DNA of 64,000 nucleotides from Tigriopus japonicus (Eukaryota > Arthropoda > Copepoda > Harpacticoida > Harpacticidae), in NCBI GenBank assembly GCA_010645155.1, contig CM021316.1:5352954-5416953 (forward strand). Direction: 5' to 3'. Below, piece after piece: positions 21,901 to 36,600 of the stretch. A program made the translations under genes and the position numbers. How positions within the stretch are numbered: position 1 is the first letter of the stretch; every line of letters starts with the position of its first letter. Under the pieces are notes generated by a model. That model was not told the DNA's origin, did no database searches, and saw only the letters and a list, made by a program, of their open reading frames with translations.

Positions 21901-24900
21901 ATGAACATTTCAACCTTCCTAAACACCCCATTTTGATAGAAAGGAAAACATTGGGATCAAACAAGCGGCAGTCAGTGTGCATCGAGGTTTTGGCGAAGGA
22001 ACATATCCAAATCCCAACAATCTTAGTAAAAACAACGCGAAGTAGGCCAGAAGAAATACTTTTCTGCTGCCTTAGTTAGAACTAGCTTAGTGGCTGGCTG
22101 ACTGACTGACTGACTGACGGACGGACAGACTAGCATTTTGGCCTTAGAAATGCTAGGCAGATAATTGAGAAATTTGAGAGACTCAACAACGGGCATGTTG
22201 TTCAATTTCAAGCCTTGAAAGTCTCGTTTCAGGAAAAAAAGTCGACCCTCAAAAGTTCCTCAAAGACCAAAGACAAAAAAGATCAAGCTCGGGTCGTCAA
22301 ATCATATTCCAAGGAAAAAGTCGAGGGTGACTTGAGACAGCTTTTCGAGTCCAGTGTCGACCCAAAAGGACCCGGGGGAGTCCAACTCCACTTGAAAACT
22401 TATCCTTTACAACGAAGTTTCAGTGGGGACAATTATCCGGTGACCCCTCGCAGAATGGATGAGATCCATCTGCACCAAATTCAAGAGAAGACTGTGATTG
22501 GCTCGTATTCAAATGGCTTGATTCCGATTCGAAGTGCTTCGTTTTCTTCCAGTGAACCTTACAAGAAACGAAAGAGTTGGGCCGAAAAGAATGAGGCAAA
22601 GCCTTTAAGGACAATTGTCAGCCCTCAAGAGACTGACAAGGCTGTGATTGAAGAGGACAAAAGTGCAATCATATCTGAAGAACTCGAGACGGAAACTACC
22701 ACTGAAAGTGATCATGGTTCGAGAAGAACATCCATAAATGTGAAAGTGACGAGTGAAATGAATGAAGATCAGAACGAGCCTGGAGCATCGGATGTTGTTA
22801 TTGAAGCTAAAAGCAAGTCTCGTGAGAAGATGCTAGAACATTTCAAGGCCAATGCCACTCCTCTAAGTCGGAGTTCATCTTGGAAATCGCCTCCACTCAA
22901 TTTCAGAGCGACACGAAGAGCCTCGAGCAAGGTCAAAGACTGTAAGCTTCCGGCCTCCCTTCAGCATCTTCAACTCGAAGCCAGTAATTGCCCATCTTCG
23001 ATGAAGGTAAGACCAAAAACATGTTTAGTACGAAGTAGAGGTAATAGGTATGTGACACCCTTGAAATGGCCTGAAATGTGCCAAGGACTGCACTCCACGG
23101 AGCTTTGATCTCTCGACCTTGGCTCAATTAACCTTGGCCCTAAACAAAGAGTTTTCGTCGAACAACCCTGAGACTGCGTTCAATCCTTTGTCGTTGCTAA
23201 AAAAAGTACAGCATTCGTCTTTTGTAGTGCAATAAACAAGGCGAATTGTTGTCTTGAGAGGAAAGAAAACAGAATCAAATGAAATGACCTGTAAAGACTC
23301 TAGGGGTTTCACCTTTCATCTTATGCCATTATGGACTTCACTAAAGTCGCAACTGCGGTAAACGGATGGATGTTACGATTCCAGGCAGTCATTTTTCATC
23401 CGACTTGTGCTCTTTCCACATTAAGCGGTACAGTTCTCTAGATTTCTTGATGAGTGTACTACATCCCACGTGTATTTTTTGCTCGAGATGAATATTGATA
23501 GGATTCACGCTCATGCTCGGGGAAATACGTCAATTGAAGGTTGAGAAAGTCGTCATTCACGCAAAGTAATGGCCGTGTAAAACGGGGATTAGACATATTT
23601 TATGGGTAAATTGGCGCCAAACTCAAAATGACTGACCCTCTTCTCTCACTGGGCAAGCAAGTTAAGTAAGATCTGGTGTGGCCGCGGCATAAAAACTTTC
23701 ATTCAAACGGCTCATCTCGAGTGTCCGTCTAAAGAATCGTGATGATGATTTGTTTTGGCTTTTTCTCGGCTTTTTAGATATCAATCAAACCTTTTGAACG
23801 AGCGTGCCCTTCGAACACAGATACCGCGGCGACTTCCTCTTCCCGCGAGGACACTTTGTCGCCTGCGGTTTCGGGCAAAAGTTTTGGCGAGAGCACTGAA
23901 ACCCTCATCAATATCGATGAAACCGTTGCATTTGGGCCTAAGAATGGAGCCAATCCCTCCTCAAACGGCTTTATTCCAGCTCAAAAGGTAGGAGGAACCA
24001 AACCTTCCTTTCCTCTTTACATCTTTGTTTGCATTTATTGATCTTCTTGCTTCAAAGGCTTCCACCACATTCCAAGAAGACTCTGCGTCGACGAATCGAG
24101 CGATTCAGGTGTCCGAACAAACACCCTATAATGACGCTCTTTTGGATCAGTTCACACAGAAGGGGCTTATTGCCAAAGAGATCAAAGTGGCCGAAGTGAT
24201 CGAAGTGCCCAATGATAGCGAAACTTGGGATGCTGGTGAGGAGTCCATGTATGGATCATATGGTATAGGTTGCCTATTAGATAAGTTCGGTAATTGGTAT
24301 GTGTTAGTAAGCATCTCTTAATCTCTTTCAGCCACGGAATTTGCTCACTTCTCGTCAGCCGATATTATGGGCTTTCTCGAGAAAGTCGAAGTAGATGAGA
24401 TGGTCACCTATAATCCGGATCTTCGCTTGTTGCAACCCATTAACGCGGCAGAACTCATTCAAGAGGGTCAATCTACTTTACATATGCCCATTTTGCAACA
24501 ACCTCAACTATATTACGGTGGCGAATACCCTGGGGGATATGTGGTCCAGGTGTGTAGAATGAAATATTGCCTCAAAGTTACTGACATTTACGGTCTTCGT
24601 TTCCTCCCCTTTCTTTTAGAGATTTGACCCAAAGCAAGGCAGGCGAGATTCGAAATCTCGAAAGGGTTCCCAAGGCAACTGTTATCAAGACAGTGGAATG
24701 CCGGATCTAACGGCCTACGAGGAAATGGGTCGGCCTATAGATTACGGCGGTGAGCCTGTCATGCATTCGAACTCGCAAAATCCACTTCGTCAACATCGTG
24801 CAAGTATAATTGAAATTGGCGAAGAAAACATGGAAAGTGGTTCGAGTATGGAGAATCAAGCTGAGGAATTGATGCCAATCCGACATCATTACCACCAGAT

Positions 24901-27658
24901 TGTTCCAAACGAAGATGGTCGAAAACCCATGGAGCCAAAGAAGCGTTCCAACCTCTTCCCATCAACCTCAATGAGCTCGGATGAAATGGATTATTATGGC
25001 ATGCCTCAGGCAGGATCTTTACCAAGTAATAGCCAGCAATCCCAATGGAACCTCGAGCCATTTGACGAGGAATCTTCTATGAATGTCAACTTTGGAGGTC
25101 ATCAATCAAAGCAATGGGAAGGTGCCCAAAGTCAAAGTCAATCTGAAAGAAAGCGGCCCTACCCAAATGAGAGAAATATTCGATTTGAAGAGAATGTGAG
25201 TCCTTTTCCCTCAGCGCGACATCCTTTTTTCGTTATCCCAGTCGCATTTCAAAATATAACTTCAGCATTACATAGCGCATTTGTTTGAGGCGCAGTAACA
25301 ACCACTAGTTCAATAGAGCAAAGGAATTCTCGCCCCACTTTCTGGTGACAAAAGGAGCCTTTTCCTTTTATCTTGAAATGCACTTCTTACAATATACATT
25401 TGTAAGAAGTACCGAAACGCACATACGTCAGAATGACATTGAACGCGGAGACGAGTCAATTGAATTAGGACGAACGAGAGAGGAATACTCTTGTGGTGGC
25501 ATCATTCGATCCCGACCTTTGCCCTTGAATTGAAATACTTCGTCTTTGGCAGGCTGACTTATTTTGAGGACCAAATCTCAACCTTGGCCAAAACTGAATG
25601 GTGGGAACCTTTGAAATGCGATACTGAAGTGCATCTTGTGAGGATTCAAAGTCGCAAGAGTTGATTTTCGCCCAGCTTCATGTTTTCACGGCGTCTTTTT
25701 TTTTTTGACCTTCTTCCTAAAAGAAGTTCACTAAACAGAATACTGAGAGGATGTGTGTTACTGTTCGTACTTACTGAAAGTTCTTTTTCATAAGATTTTT
25801 TTCAAGTAATTTCAAACGTAATCAAAGTGCTTCGTGGTATTATATTTAAGAACCAAATTATTATTACGAGGAATTTAAGAGGCTGTAATTATTAACTTGC
25901 TTCAGAAGAAATATCTTTCCTCCAATTAGTGGGGAAAGTCTTAAAAGAAGACTTTTTGTCATTCTTTGAATGAGCTGATTAATGAACTAAGTAGATAATG
26001 ATCAAAGGGATTCTTTCAGGAACAACCTCGATTGGTAGACTTGGATTGGGACTTGTTGGGCGATGGAGATGAAAAAACGGAGAAATCTGAATTCTTAGTT
26101 CAAGCTCAATCTCAACCTCGGATCGACGAACCATCATCTTTTGGTGCCTATAACAACCACCACCACGAATTCAATGATTCCGATGGAATGGCTCCTGATC
26201 CTCGGTACTCTCGGCAAAAGCATCCAGGTGGTCCAGAATTTCCCTACATAAATTTTGAATCGGATAACGAGCGTTATCACGACTTCTCTGGTGATGAAGA
26301 GGACACCCATTTGCATTTTGAATCTCATGGAACCATCCAGGATGCCATCAAAAGGCAACAACGTTGTGAGGAGGAACATCACACGGTGGTCGGAGGCCAA
26401 AAAGTCTCTAGCTCTGGTGACATGAACTCCAATGCCATGATCATGAGGCCACCAACTGGCACTGTTCCCCGTCCTCAACTTCCATACATGGCTCAGATGA
26501 GAACAGCACCTATTCGAAATATCTCTTCCATGCCTTTGATGGAGGCTTCTCAACAAGGTAAAGGTGTTTCTTTTCAGTCTCAAAAACAAATCATTCAGAA
26601 GCAACTTCTTCTATTTTGTAGGTGGTCCAAGACAGTTGGTGAGACTTCCACGGGGGCGACATCCTCTTCGAGGCCCTTTTGGGCAAATGTTGGACGCGCA
26701 AATGAGTAAAAGCGAGCTCACTAAGAAGAATCTCTACTATGGAGATTCTGACACTTTATCATTTATCCAAGAGTTATCAGGTAAAGCTCTTTTGGAATCT
26801 ACTGAGTCCTGGTTCAGTATAGAAACAGTTAATGATAAACCGGATTTTATGTTTCCCTTCCCACCAGATAAAGGTTCATCTCCAGCAGCTTCTGAGCCGG
26901 ATGTCTCCATGTCATTTCATCCACACGTTCGTCAAGTCAAATCAGATTCTGTGACTCATTGGATTACAGCAAACAGTGAATTGGGCAAGTCCCAATATGG
27001 AGGAGGATCCTCGGCAAGTAAGTCGGAAACATAAGTAAATTAGTAATGAATCAAAGAACCTTTCGGCGAAACCAGAAGTTATGGCCAAAAATAGAGCTTA
27101 ACCGAACTTTTATTTAGACATTTAGCAGAAAGAGCCTTCGATCCATCACTAAATGGAACACGCATAATCACAATGAGAGCTCGTGTTTACATCAAAGAAA
27201 TAAGAGATAAATACCAAGCTTGGTACATTCATTTATTCACTCATTTATTTGGAACAGGTTTATCGTGGAATGATGGGCATGGACGTCCGTGGCCACAAAT
27301 TGGACCTCATCGACAAGCTTTGCAGCCTCGTTCTGCCACCATGGCAGACACAAACCAAAGAACCATGACATCCCATCCTCAAGAGATGAACTCACCTCCT
27401 GAACAGAATGTTGACAGTGCTAAGATCACCCATATTCGCACGCGATCGAGCCCTTCCAAATTGATTGGCGATCTCGATCTTCAAATGACCGCAAACGGCT
27501 TGCTTAAGAAAAGAAGTGATTGCAATTTCGCCGACATTAACCAAGAAGAGCTCACCGTGCACCAAGACTTGTTAGTCTCCCGAAATCCAAGGCTTGAGGA
27601 TGCCAAAAGCAATAGTCAGGATAATGGGATGAAATCCAGCTCATTTAGACGCAGAGGG
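15962..27658 (+). CDS. ARHGEF17: Long N-terminal region of the RhoGEF (12 exons)
   Basis: These 12 exons give 1421 residues, rich in Ser, Pro, Asn, Gln and charged residues, with no folded domain that I recognise. Features include a Ser run at about 20930-20945 (SSSSSG), a Gln run at 21550-21570, and possible phospho-regions such as RSLSLVNSESK and RSASFSSSEPYKKRKSW. Family members carry a disordered actin-binding N-terminus here. The exon ending 26780 and the exon starting 26868 are separated by 87 bases with GT-AG ends, a multiple of three with no stop, so this piece could be kept as 29 extra residues. The last exon ends in phase 0 after RRRG and can join directly to 30010, skipping 29196-29858. 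Confidence 0.75.
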
Positions 27659-30600
27659 GTAAGGAACATCCTCTCATTCTCTATAAATCTCGACAATGAA
27701 TGCCAACTTGCAGGGCTAGTTTTAAAGATCACATTCATAAAAAGTCCGGATGCAATGAATTTTCTCCGAATCCTAATTACACAATATAGTGCTTCTACTT
27801 CAATCAGAACAGGGTGACAACAAATAATCAACGTTTTTCGCGTTGTAAATTCGCTAAAACTCACTCATCAATAGAGGGCGGATAAAGAGTTACAAAAAAT
27901 GTCAAAAAAAAATTGAAGAAAAAAGTTGAAGATATGTCCAAAAATTTTTTTTTTGGTTGAAAAAGGCAAAAAAGTTTTTCCCGGGTGAAAACGGCCAAAA
28001 CAAGTTTTTAAAAGTTTTAAGTAAAACTTCTTAATCCTCGCTAAACTCATCATCCTTTTGAAGAGCAAAAGCTGCGACGAAGCAAAAAAATACCAAAGAG
28101 TAAAACTCTACTAATAAACTTTACACCAAACATTGTTATGATGCTCAAAATCATGGGTCGGCAACCACTTTTGGGTCAAGGCCTACCAAATTTGATTTCG
28201 TGTTTTCAGGGGCCCACCAAAAAGACGTAATTAGGTTCAGGGGCCCGCAAATTAACAACCAAAGGGCTTTGGGACCAAGGAAACGGTACAATAGCTCTTG
28301 GACTTACCCCTGTTATAAATTGTCAAAGAACCAAAAATTCATTTCAACAAGATGAAAGAATCTTTTTGTTACATCGTTTGTCACAATGTAACTTTGGGCA
28401 AAGTTTCTTTCTCAGTTGATAGTTTCGTTTATCAAGAAAAAACGCAATAGAAAACGTATTAGGAATGCAAAGCGTATCATTGGAGCACTTATTTCGTACC
28501 ACCCTGTAGAAGGTCAAAATATCAATTGAGCCTGTTGCTGTGGCCCTTTTTTCGTTTTGAGCGTATGTAAGGGGGAACTTATCTCGGTTGATAAAGAAAA
28601 GTTCCTGTCCTCCTATCTATTTTTATTGTGATTAGATCGCCAAGTTAGAAAACATCCATGATATATTAAGAGCCCTTCACGTGTATGGGTGTACGTGCAC
28701 CATTTCGCCTTTAGTACGTAAATACTGTGCTTGGTTGTTGTCATCAACGTCGATCGAGCGCTCACAAGCCTTCTGAGCTTGAATAAGGCCGCCATTGGAA
28801 ATTTGGTTCCAAGAGCGATTCCCCACTACAAGTACTTGGAGAAACGGGAGAGGGACTCAAGAGAGAAAAAGAGGAGATGCGAGGAGGACTGACTACTAGG
28901 CGCTCTACGTAAAATAACGCCGATGACACTACGTCAACGAGCAACAGTATCTCGCACCAAATATATACATATCTACAATGTGCCAGTCGGGTTTTGGATG
29001 AGAGATATTTGTCATTGTCAGGACTTGGCGACAAATTCACCGCCATACGCATTCCTCAGAGACCTTTACTTAGTGTTCCCCATCTGGTGAAACGAGTGTT
29101 TTGCCTGCTCAAAGAGTGGAACTTGTAGTACCAGACGAGGACGAAGACGAAGAACAAGAAGAACAAGAAGCCGTTACCGTGTTTAAGTCGTAGTGATGTT
29201 GGTGGTGTCAAGTGCCAATGCTGAACCCGCACCCTCCATGAATACAAGTTCCAAGTTGATGTCCGTGATGAGGAAAAGGCATAACAGTCGATCTGAGACG
29301 GATTTTCCCGTCGACACCTCAACTCAAATTGGTCATCATCAACATCATCATCATCACAGCGGTCGTCGGTTCTACGATGATTTCTCGCACAAGTTATCCC
29401 GAGTTCTGCGAAGTGACGATGTGGATGGAGGAAAGTCTTCACTCTTCCGACCTCGAACCAATTCCAACCCCATTAGCATTGAGAGGCCAGGGGGATCCTC
29501 GTCCAATTTTCTGGGCCTAGCCACCACCCTGTCGTCGCATCACTTGTCCGCAGACTCCTTGAAGAGTTATGGAACCGGACACATGGTCTCGTCAATCAGT
29601 TCCAATTCATCATTTAGTTCTCTCGCCCGAAATCTTCACGATGTCAAGGAGGAACACGAAGAAAGTGAAGCGCAACAAAGGAATCATGAAGATGTTCAAA
29701 GTTTGAGCGTGACACGCCCCCGTGACGATACCGGCAGTGCAGATGAGGGCGTTTATGAAGAGGATGATGCCTTTCCTCATCATCACGACCTTAAAGACAC
29801 TGTTCCAATTTTTGGTCACGGTGATATTACGGATGACGAGAAATACACTATGATCGAGGCAGGTTTATTTCAAACGGTTTGATGTGCAATGAGTTCCATT
29901 TTATTTTGGTGAAAAACAAACTGCTTCAAAGGCACAAAAGACATATTTTATTCAAGTCTCACCAAGCAACAAAGAAGGCTAGAAATAAGTTTTCATATTT
30001 TCTTTTCAGGACACTCGAACGCTGATTGTAAAGGAACTGTACAATGTGGAAAAATCTTACGTGGAATCCCTTCAGTTTTTGGTGGCGGTAAGAACCATAA
30101 ATCCGATCCTCTGATCTAATTGCTTCTAAATAAGTGCCGACGTATGCTTTCAAACGTAAATTAGTGACAACATTGCAGCTCCTTGAATTCTTTGGGTGTG
30201 ACAAACGTGTACTGGAAAGAAAAACTCAAGGTCGGAGATTATGATAAGTTGTTCCGTATTAATAAAAGAATCGAGCTGAGTGTGCAATTATATTTGAGGA
30301 CCAATAAAGCTCACTGAAAGGCATATTTATTTATGACTCTTCTGCATTTTGTGTATGAGAGACCGAGTAAAAAAGACACGCACGCACTTGTAATCTTACT
30401 CTTGTCTTTTCCAGAGATATTACCGACCCTTGAAAAATCACGATCGTCACCAAATCATCAGTAGTGTGTTGGCTGACGACATATTCTTCCAAATTCCGGA
30501 GATTTTATCTCACCACGAATCGTTCATGAATTCACTTAAATCCCGTTTGGAGCACTGGGATCCGAAACAAACCATCGGAGATTGGTTTTTGGATTGTGTA

Positions 30601-33600
30601 AGACCTCCCGTTCAATCATACTAATGTTTCTCTCTTTATCAATTTCATGTTATGTCACAAAATATTATGTACATTTTTCGTATTTCCTCAGTTCTCCAGA
30701 AAGCCTGTGATAGACACTTACACAGCGTTCATACGAAACGTGAAACGCGCTGATGAGGCCATTCGCATTGCCAGACAAACCAAACCGGCATTTGACAGAT
30801 TCCTTCAAGTAAGCAATCGCTCATATTAGTATGGCCAGAGTAGTTGAGTCGTAGTAAATAGTAGTATTACAACTTGTAGATGGTGGTAAACAGAATGATG
30901 GTGCAAAGTGAACGAACGCTCACGTTTCTCATTTGATCTTTTCTTTACTTCTTACCAAGGATATGCGTCGTGAGCGCCGAGGGGAACGTTTAAGCCTTGC
31001 GGATCTCCTGGCCAAACCCCATCAAAGGATTCCTCGATATCGCTTATTGATCCAACGCCTCTTGGAACACACAGAAACGGAACATCCGGATTTTTCACTT
31101 CTACGGCGAGCCGAAAGGGAAATCCACGAGCTCGCTCTCAAAATCAGTACAATACAAAAAGAGACCAACGAACAAGAGCACCGACAAAAGGTAATGAAGG
31201 GCTTTTGCTTTCGAGTTCCTTTGAAGTCTCGTCAGCGTTAGATCCTCGCCTCGATTGAAGGTTATTTATCTGTCAGGAAGAACTTGAAAACACGTCCAAT
31301 AAAGACACCCTTGAACTGGACACTCAACATACGTTGCCAAAAAGATGAGATTCATAATTGTAAGAAAGCTAATTCAAACAGATCCAGAATGGCGGAAGGA
31401 GATGTTCTCGATTTGAGCTTGCTATGTAAGAGCCATTGGGGACTCACAGGAGACATTCCATTTTCCCCCTCTGATTACTCGTGTGCACTGGCTGAACTCA
31501 CTTCTTCTGATGTTGGCAGGAAACAGTAATGAGCCAAAGACAAAACACCAGGAAAACCAAGACAACGAAAGATCTGTTTTTTCCTAAAGCATGCCCATTT
31601 CTCCACGTCCTCAAATCAAAGTGTAATGAAAATCTCATCTCCCGAAAGGTTCTACGCCAGTTGGAGTTATCCATTCAAGGCTTGAATGCCAATGATCTTG
31701 GCTCTCCGACCCGTTCCTTGATTCAGTACGATCTGGTCACAATGACTAATGGACCATGGAGCACCAAAGATCGTTGCCTGTTCCTCTTCAACGACCTCCT
31801 GATCATCACCTCGATCAGTAAACGAGCAGCCCGAGATGTCAGACGTGGAGCACCGTAAGTGATTTCAATTGGTTTGTGCTTTTATTCCCCCTCCAATATT
31901 GCCAAATATCGTTTTTTACCCACACTATTGTTCCTGCGAGATTGAGACGCATTTGATCTATGGAAGGTTAGGCATGTTGATCGTGGAGGTACCTTTCAAA
32001 TATTGAAAGACGGCGGCTAAATTGAAAGGACTACTTTGCTCGCTAGTAGATGAACCAGTTCTCGTACATTACATTTTTCTCAAGGGCTTTTGGATCTGAC
32101 AAAAAGGCTGTTGAATCTAAGGGAGCAAGGACAAGAAAAGAGAGTGAGAGACAGAGAGAGAAAAAAATGGCGCACCACCTTGGCTGCACTTCAGAGTATG
32201 GAGAACAGCACGGAAATGGGAGCTCTTTTGTTGCGTCTTTTCTCGATCACACGGCAAGTTGATGGTTCGATCATCGTCTCCAGTCTTGTTAGGTCCAATT
32301 ACCGTCACTTCTCTAGACTCGTTTCTTCAGAATGCGTACTTCAGCTCACTGAAAGAAACAAACTCTCCAATTTGACTCGTAATTCCTGAGAACATGTGAG
32401 ACCCAACTTGACAGCCAGCGAGTGGTTTGCTACGCAGAACGTTTGGTTTTGACGATAAGGGGTTAAGGTCCCCTTTAACCTTTAACAGAGAATGATGCCA
32501 AATGACCTATCGATCCCTTGTCATATGACCTATCCAATACTTAGAACCCCTTAATTTGTCACAGGAGCTTACGGAACCTGAGCCAGTTATTGGACAACAG
32601 TCGTCAAAAGCTGTGGATGTACGTGTCTTTGGAAGAAGTGGAGATCTCGAAGGCCAAAGAGGAACACTTGAAGAAGATCATGCGAGAAAACAGGGACATT
32701 GAAGAAGACATCAACACCTTGAGAATGATCGGTGAGGAATTGGTCTTTTCTTTCGAAATTGTCACCAGTTTGAAAAAAAAAAGTTTTTGTTGCAACCACA
32801 TGCGGGTCCAAAAATTTTTGCATTTTATTCTTGTTCTGTGTTTAGCAATAGAGCCTTTGTAAGTGGTCTTTTCTCGAAATTAGACATGAGAGTGTAAATG
32901 CGTGTCAAACGATGCACTGACTGATGAGAAAAACCGCGAGTTTTTTTTCTTAATTTCGTTGCTCTTTCTTACACTTTTCCATGGCGCGACGTTATGGATG
33001 TAGCAGGCTAATTGCCACTAAATGGCTTTCCTAGTTATAATCCCTTTGTGTACTGCAAATGGTATTCTACGTAAATCAAAAATAGGGGTTTGTTTGTAGC
33101 AATGTTTTTCTTTTTTACCCAACTTCCCTTTACCACCCATTTGATTAAAGAGTGCAATTCACAAGTCGCCTGGATTGTGATGCACGATGGTCGGAAGCGT
33201 TATTTTATCTACTTCCTCCTCACCACCTTTCCTTAAAACGATTGACGTCAGGCTCACAAAGGTGGTGGGCGGGTGGGTGGTTGGTGGGGTTCCAAAAACC
33301 ACTTGAGGCGACCAAAAGGAAAGAGTTTCCAAACATTCTCATTCTCATCATCATCTTCATCATTTTCTTCATCTCTTGACACTCCAGTTCCTTTTCAAAT
33401 GGACCAAGATAGATCGAGATTGGGATTTTCGTTAATTAATCTTGTTTCTGTGTGCACATTTAGGCGATGCCACGTCCCGACTTCATTGCCCTCACAAGGA
33501 ATTGGATGATCTGACTCGTCAACTAATGGGTCAACTCAATCGTCAACTTGCCGAACGTCAAAATGCCGACACTCAACAAGCCATGTACCTGGATCTCAAT

Positions 33601-36600
33601 GTGACCACTTCGGATGGAATCGAAACGATTTCCTTGATCTTTGCGGATGCTGAACGTCGATCCCAATGGGAAGATACATTCAACGAAATCAAGCAAAACT
33701 TGGGTGAGATTAAGGCGTAGTTCGATCAGTGTGGAGTACAAGCCGAAAGCATGATAAATCAACCAGATTAGCCGTTGTTTCCAGCATTTCAAGGTCAAAA
33801 TGGCTCAAACACATACCATTCCTCTTGATCAAATTACATAGTTATATTAAAAGGCTCTTTTGACTGCTTTCTTTTTGGAGCTGCACAATGCCACAACCGG
33901 TGGAAAGAAAATAACAAAGAGATTATGAAATAGATTGAAAAAAGTAAATGGGTAACTTTGTAGCAGAAACATTTGCTGGCCCAACTTGAACGATATGCTC
34001 TTGTGATCATTTTTCCGATCTATTTCTGATTCTCTTTTATCGTGAAGCTCAACTCGAACTTGGCTTTCGTTCTCTGATTTCAGTGCGTCACGATGACAAA
34101 AAGGCTCCTCCTGATTTTCTTAATTTGATCCCGATTCGAAAGACTCGATCAGGTCTTCAATTCACTTGTGCCGCTCCCACGTTGGGATTGAATGCCCACA
34201 AATTAAAGGATGTATGGGTATGCAACAGCGATGGATATGTCGGACAAGTAAGTGAATACCTTTTCTGATTGAGCGTTTGGAAACCCTTGCAAAGCGACTC
34301 TAAATTATCTCCATTGATTTTCCTCTTGTTCCAACAAGGTCTGCGTGCTGAGTTTGTTACCAGAGCCCACTGTCATCTGTTGCAATGGAGTGTGCAATGC
34401 TCGCATTCTTTCAATTGTATCCGTGCCATCTCTACCTAGGTAAGAATGTATTCGAAATATTTGCCCTTATCCCAACTAGTGCAACATGAATTTGCTTCCT
34501 CGATCAAAATAGAACACAAACTGAACAGTGTTTTCGAAAACCTCTGGAAACGAACGAAGGGCGCGTCATGAATTGTTCCTTTAAAATGATTAATTTTCCA
34601 TGTTAATTTCAATGTTAAGGAGATGTTTATTTTCATGTGTTTTAAGGTTAATTCTTTATGATAATATGTTTTAAGGTTAATTTTTATGTTCAAATATTTT
34701 TGAACTTTTTGACGGAATAAGGAAACGATCATATTGAAAACAATGAAGGAGGCTCAAATGCTCACATGAGGTAAAGCCTTTTTTCATCGCTCCAAAAAAG
34801 TTTAGCAAATTTGATGCAATGGGCCCAAAAACATTCTGATCCTTGGGCAATGGTTTATGGTACTGAATCTTTCGGATCCTTGTGATAACACTTGAGGTTC
34901 CAGAAAGTCAAGAATTGGGACAAACTTTAGCAAAAATGGCTTGAAAGTGTCAAGTAAATTGCACCTGCCAGGATTTGTTCAAAAGTGGAATGAATATGTC
35001 AGATCTCATACCACTACTTTCATACTCTGAGCCAATTTCCGTCAAATAGAATGATTACTTCTACAAGGAATATGAAGCTTTTGCTAATCATGTCGATTTC
35101 TTGCTCAACCTGAAGGCAATTCCTTTTATTCTCAATATTATCCAATTTTCCAAGAAGACGGAACATACGATCCAACATTTTTCTTTCCCAATTCTAGATT
35201 ATTCTTGATATGTGCAATTAACTCCAAATAGTATGTTATTTCGATTACTCCTTTATAGATCCTGTGATGCATCCGTTACTTCGACCCCAACTCTTCAACC
35301 AAAGTTCACGGATACCGTCACCAATGAAAACACCGTTATCCATAAAAACAACAATAATAATAATCATAGTAACACCGCTGGAGAAACGTCTTCTTTAGGA
35401 AGCTACGAAAAACCTTCGCCCCCAGTCACCGACTTGGTCGATTCTTCACCCAATGTGTCAAATCCATCCCAATTAGACTCGTCGTCTGCATCTGATTTTG
35501 AGCTTCGACGGCATCACCTAAGAGAAGTGGTTCTTGAGTCTTCTTCGTCCTCTGATGAAGAAGAGGACATCATTGCCGATGAGGAGAACACTGAGAATAC
35601 CGTCAAGAAGAGCAACACATTGTCAGTCTCGGTTCCCAAAGAATTGTCTCCTTCCACCACGTCTTCGCCCATTGCAATGAAGCCTTCCAGTTCTCCTACA
35701 CCGGATGTAGCCACGAGTGCCTCTAAGATTTCGTCCACACTCACTTCTATTTTGAACATGAGCAGTAGTCCCACCACCAGCGCCACTGGAGGGGGGGCTG
35801 ATGAAGATAACCAAGGTGATAAGGGATCACAAGGCTCTCAAGGTTGTCCCAATGAAACAGAAGGTTCTGGTAGCCTTCGTGAAGATGAAGAATGCCAGGT
35901 AGGCGAAAGACGACGGATTAGACATGATAACTAAGTACAAACGAAAGCTTTTGAAATTTACTCTACCCTTGTGAAGGGATGTTGAAGATAAAGTGGACTA
36001 ATCTACCTTTGATAACAAATGCCTTATGGTTGGATGAGAAAAAAAAAGATGTGGGTACACTTTGGGGCCAAATATTTAGGGTTTCTTTTTGTGCTTAGGC
36101 TACCATGTGGCTGGGAACAGAAGACGGGCACATTCACGTTTACAACTGCTCTGATAACATACGGATCAAGAAGAACAAAGAAAAATTCCTTCATACTGCG
36201 CCTGTTTTGGGGATTTTGTAAGTCAAGGAAGAACCAGGTGTATTCAAGAGAGCTATCCATTGGAACATCTTCATATTGTTTCATTTCAGGTATTTAGACA
36301 ACCGAGTGTACGCGGCCCTTGGAAATGGCAATATCGTGGTGTATTCTAGAGCACCGGGTAAGGAGCAAAGACAACCGTATTGATTGAGCTATGAGCTGCT
36401 TTCAAGTTGTTGATTGCGTAGAACATCAAGTAGTTTGGAATGTGGAACGCCAAACAGGGTTCAAGACGGAACTGATGAGCCACATTCTCATTGTACCAAT
36501 TTGCTTTTAGGTGGACTCTGGGACAAAGTTGGCGCCAAGACCTTATCCGTTGGAACTACCGATCATCCAGTCAGCAAAATGATTACTATTGGTTCCAAAA

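Noticed and set aside
32085..32262. Leu/Lys-rich frame that looked like a RhoGEF exon
   Set aside because: It cannot be joined in phase; the exon before it joins perfectly to 32565, giving the expected PH sequence.
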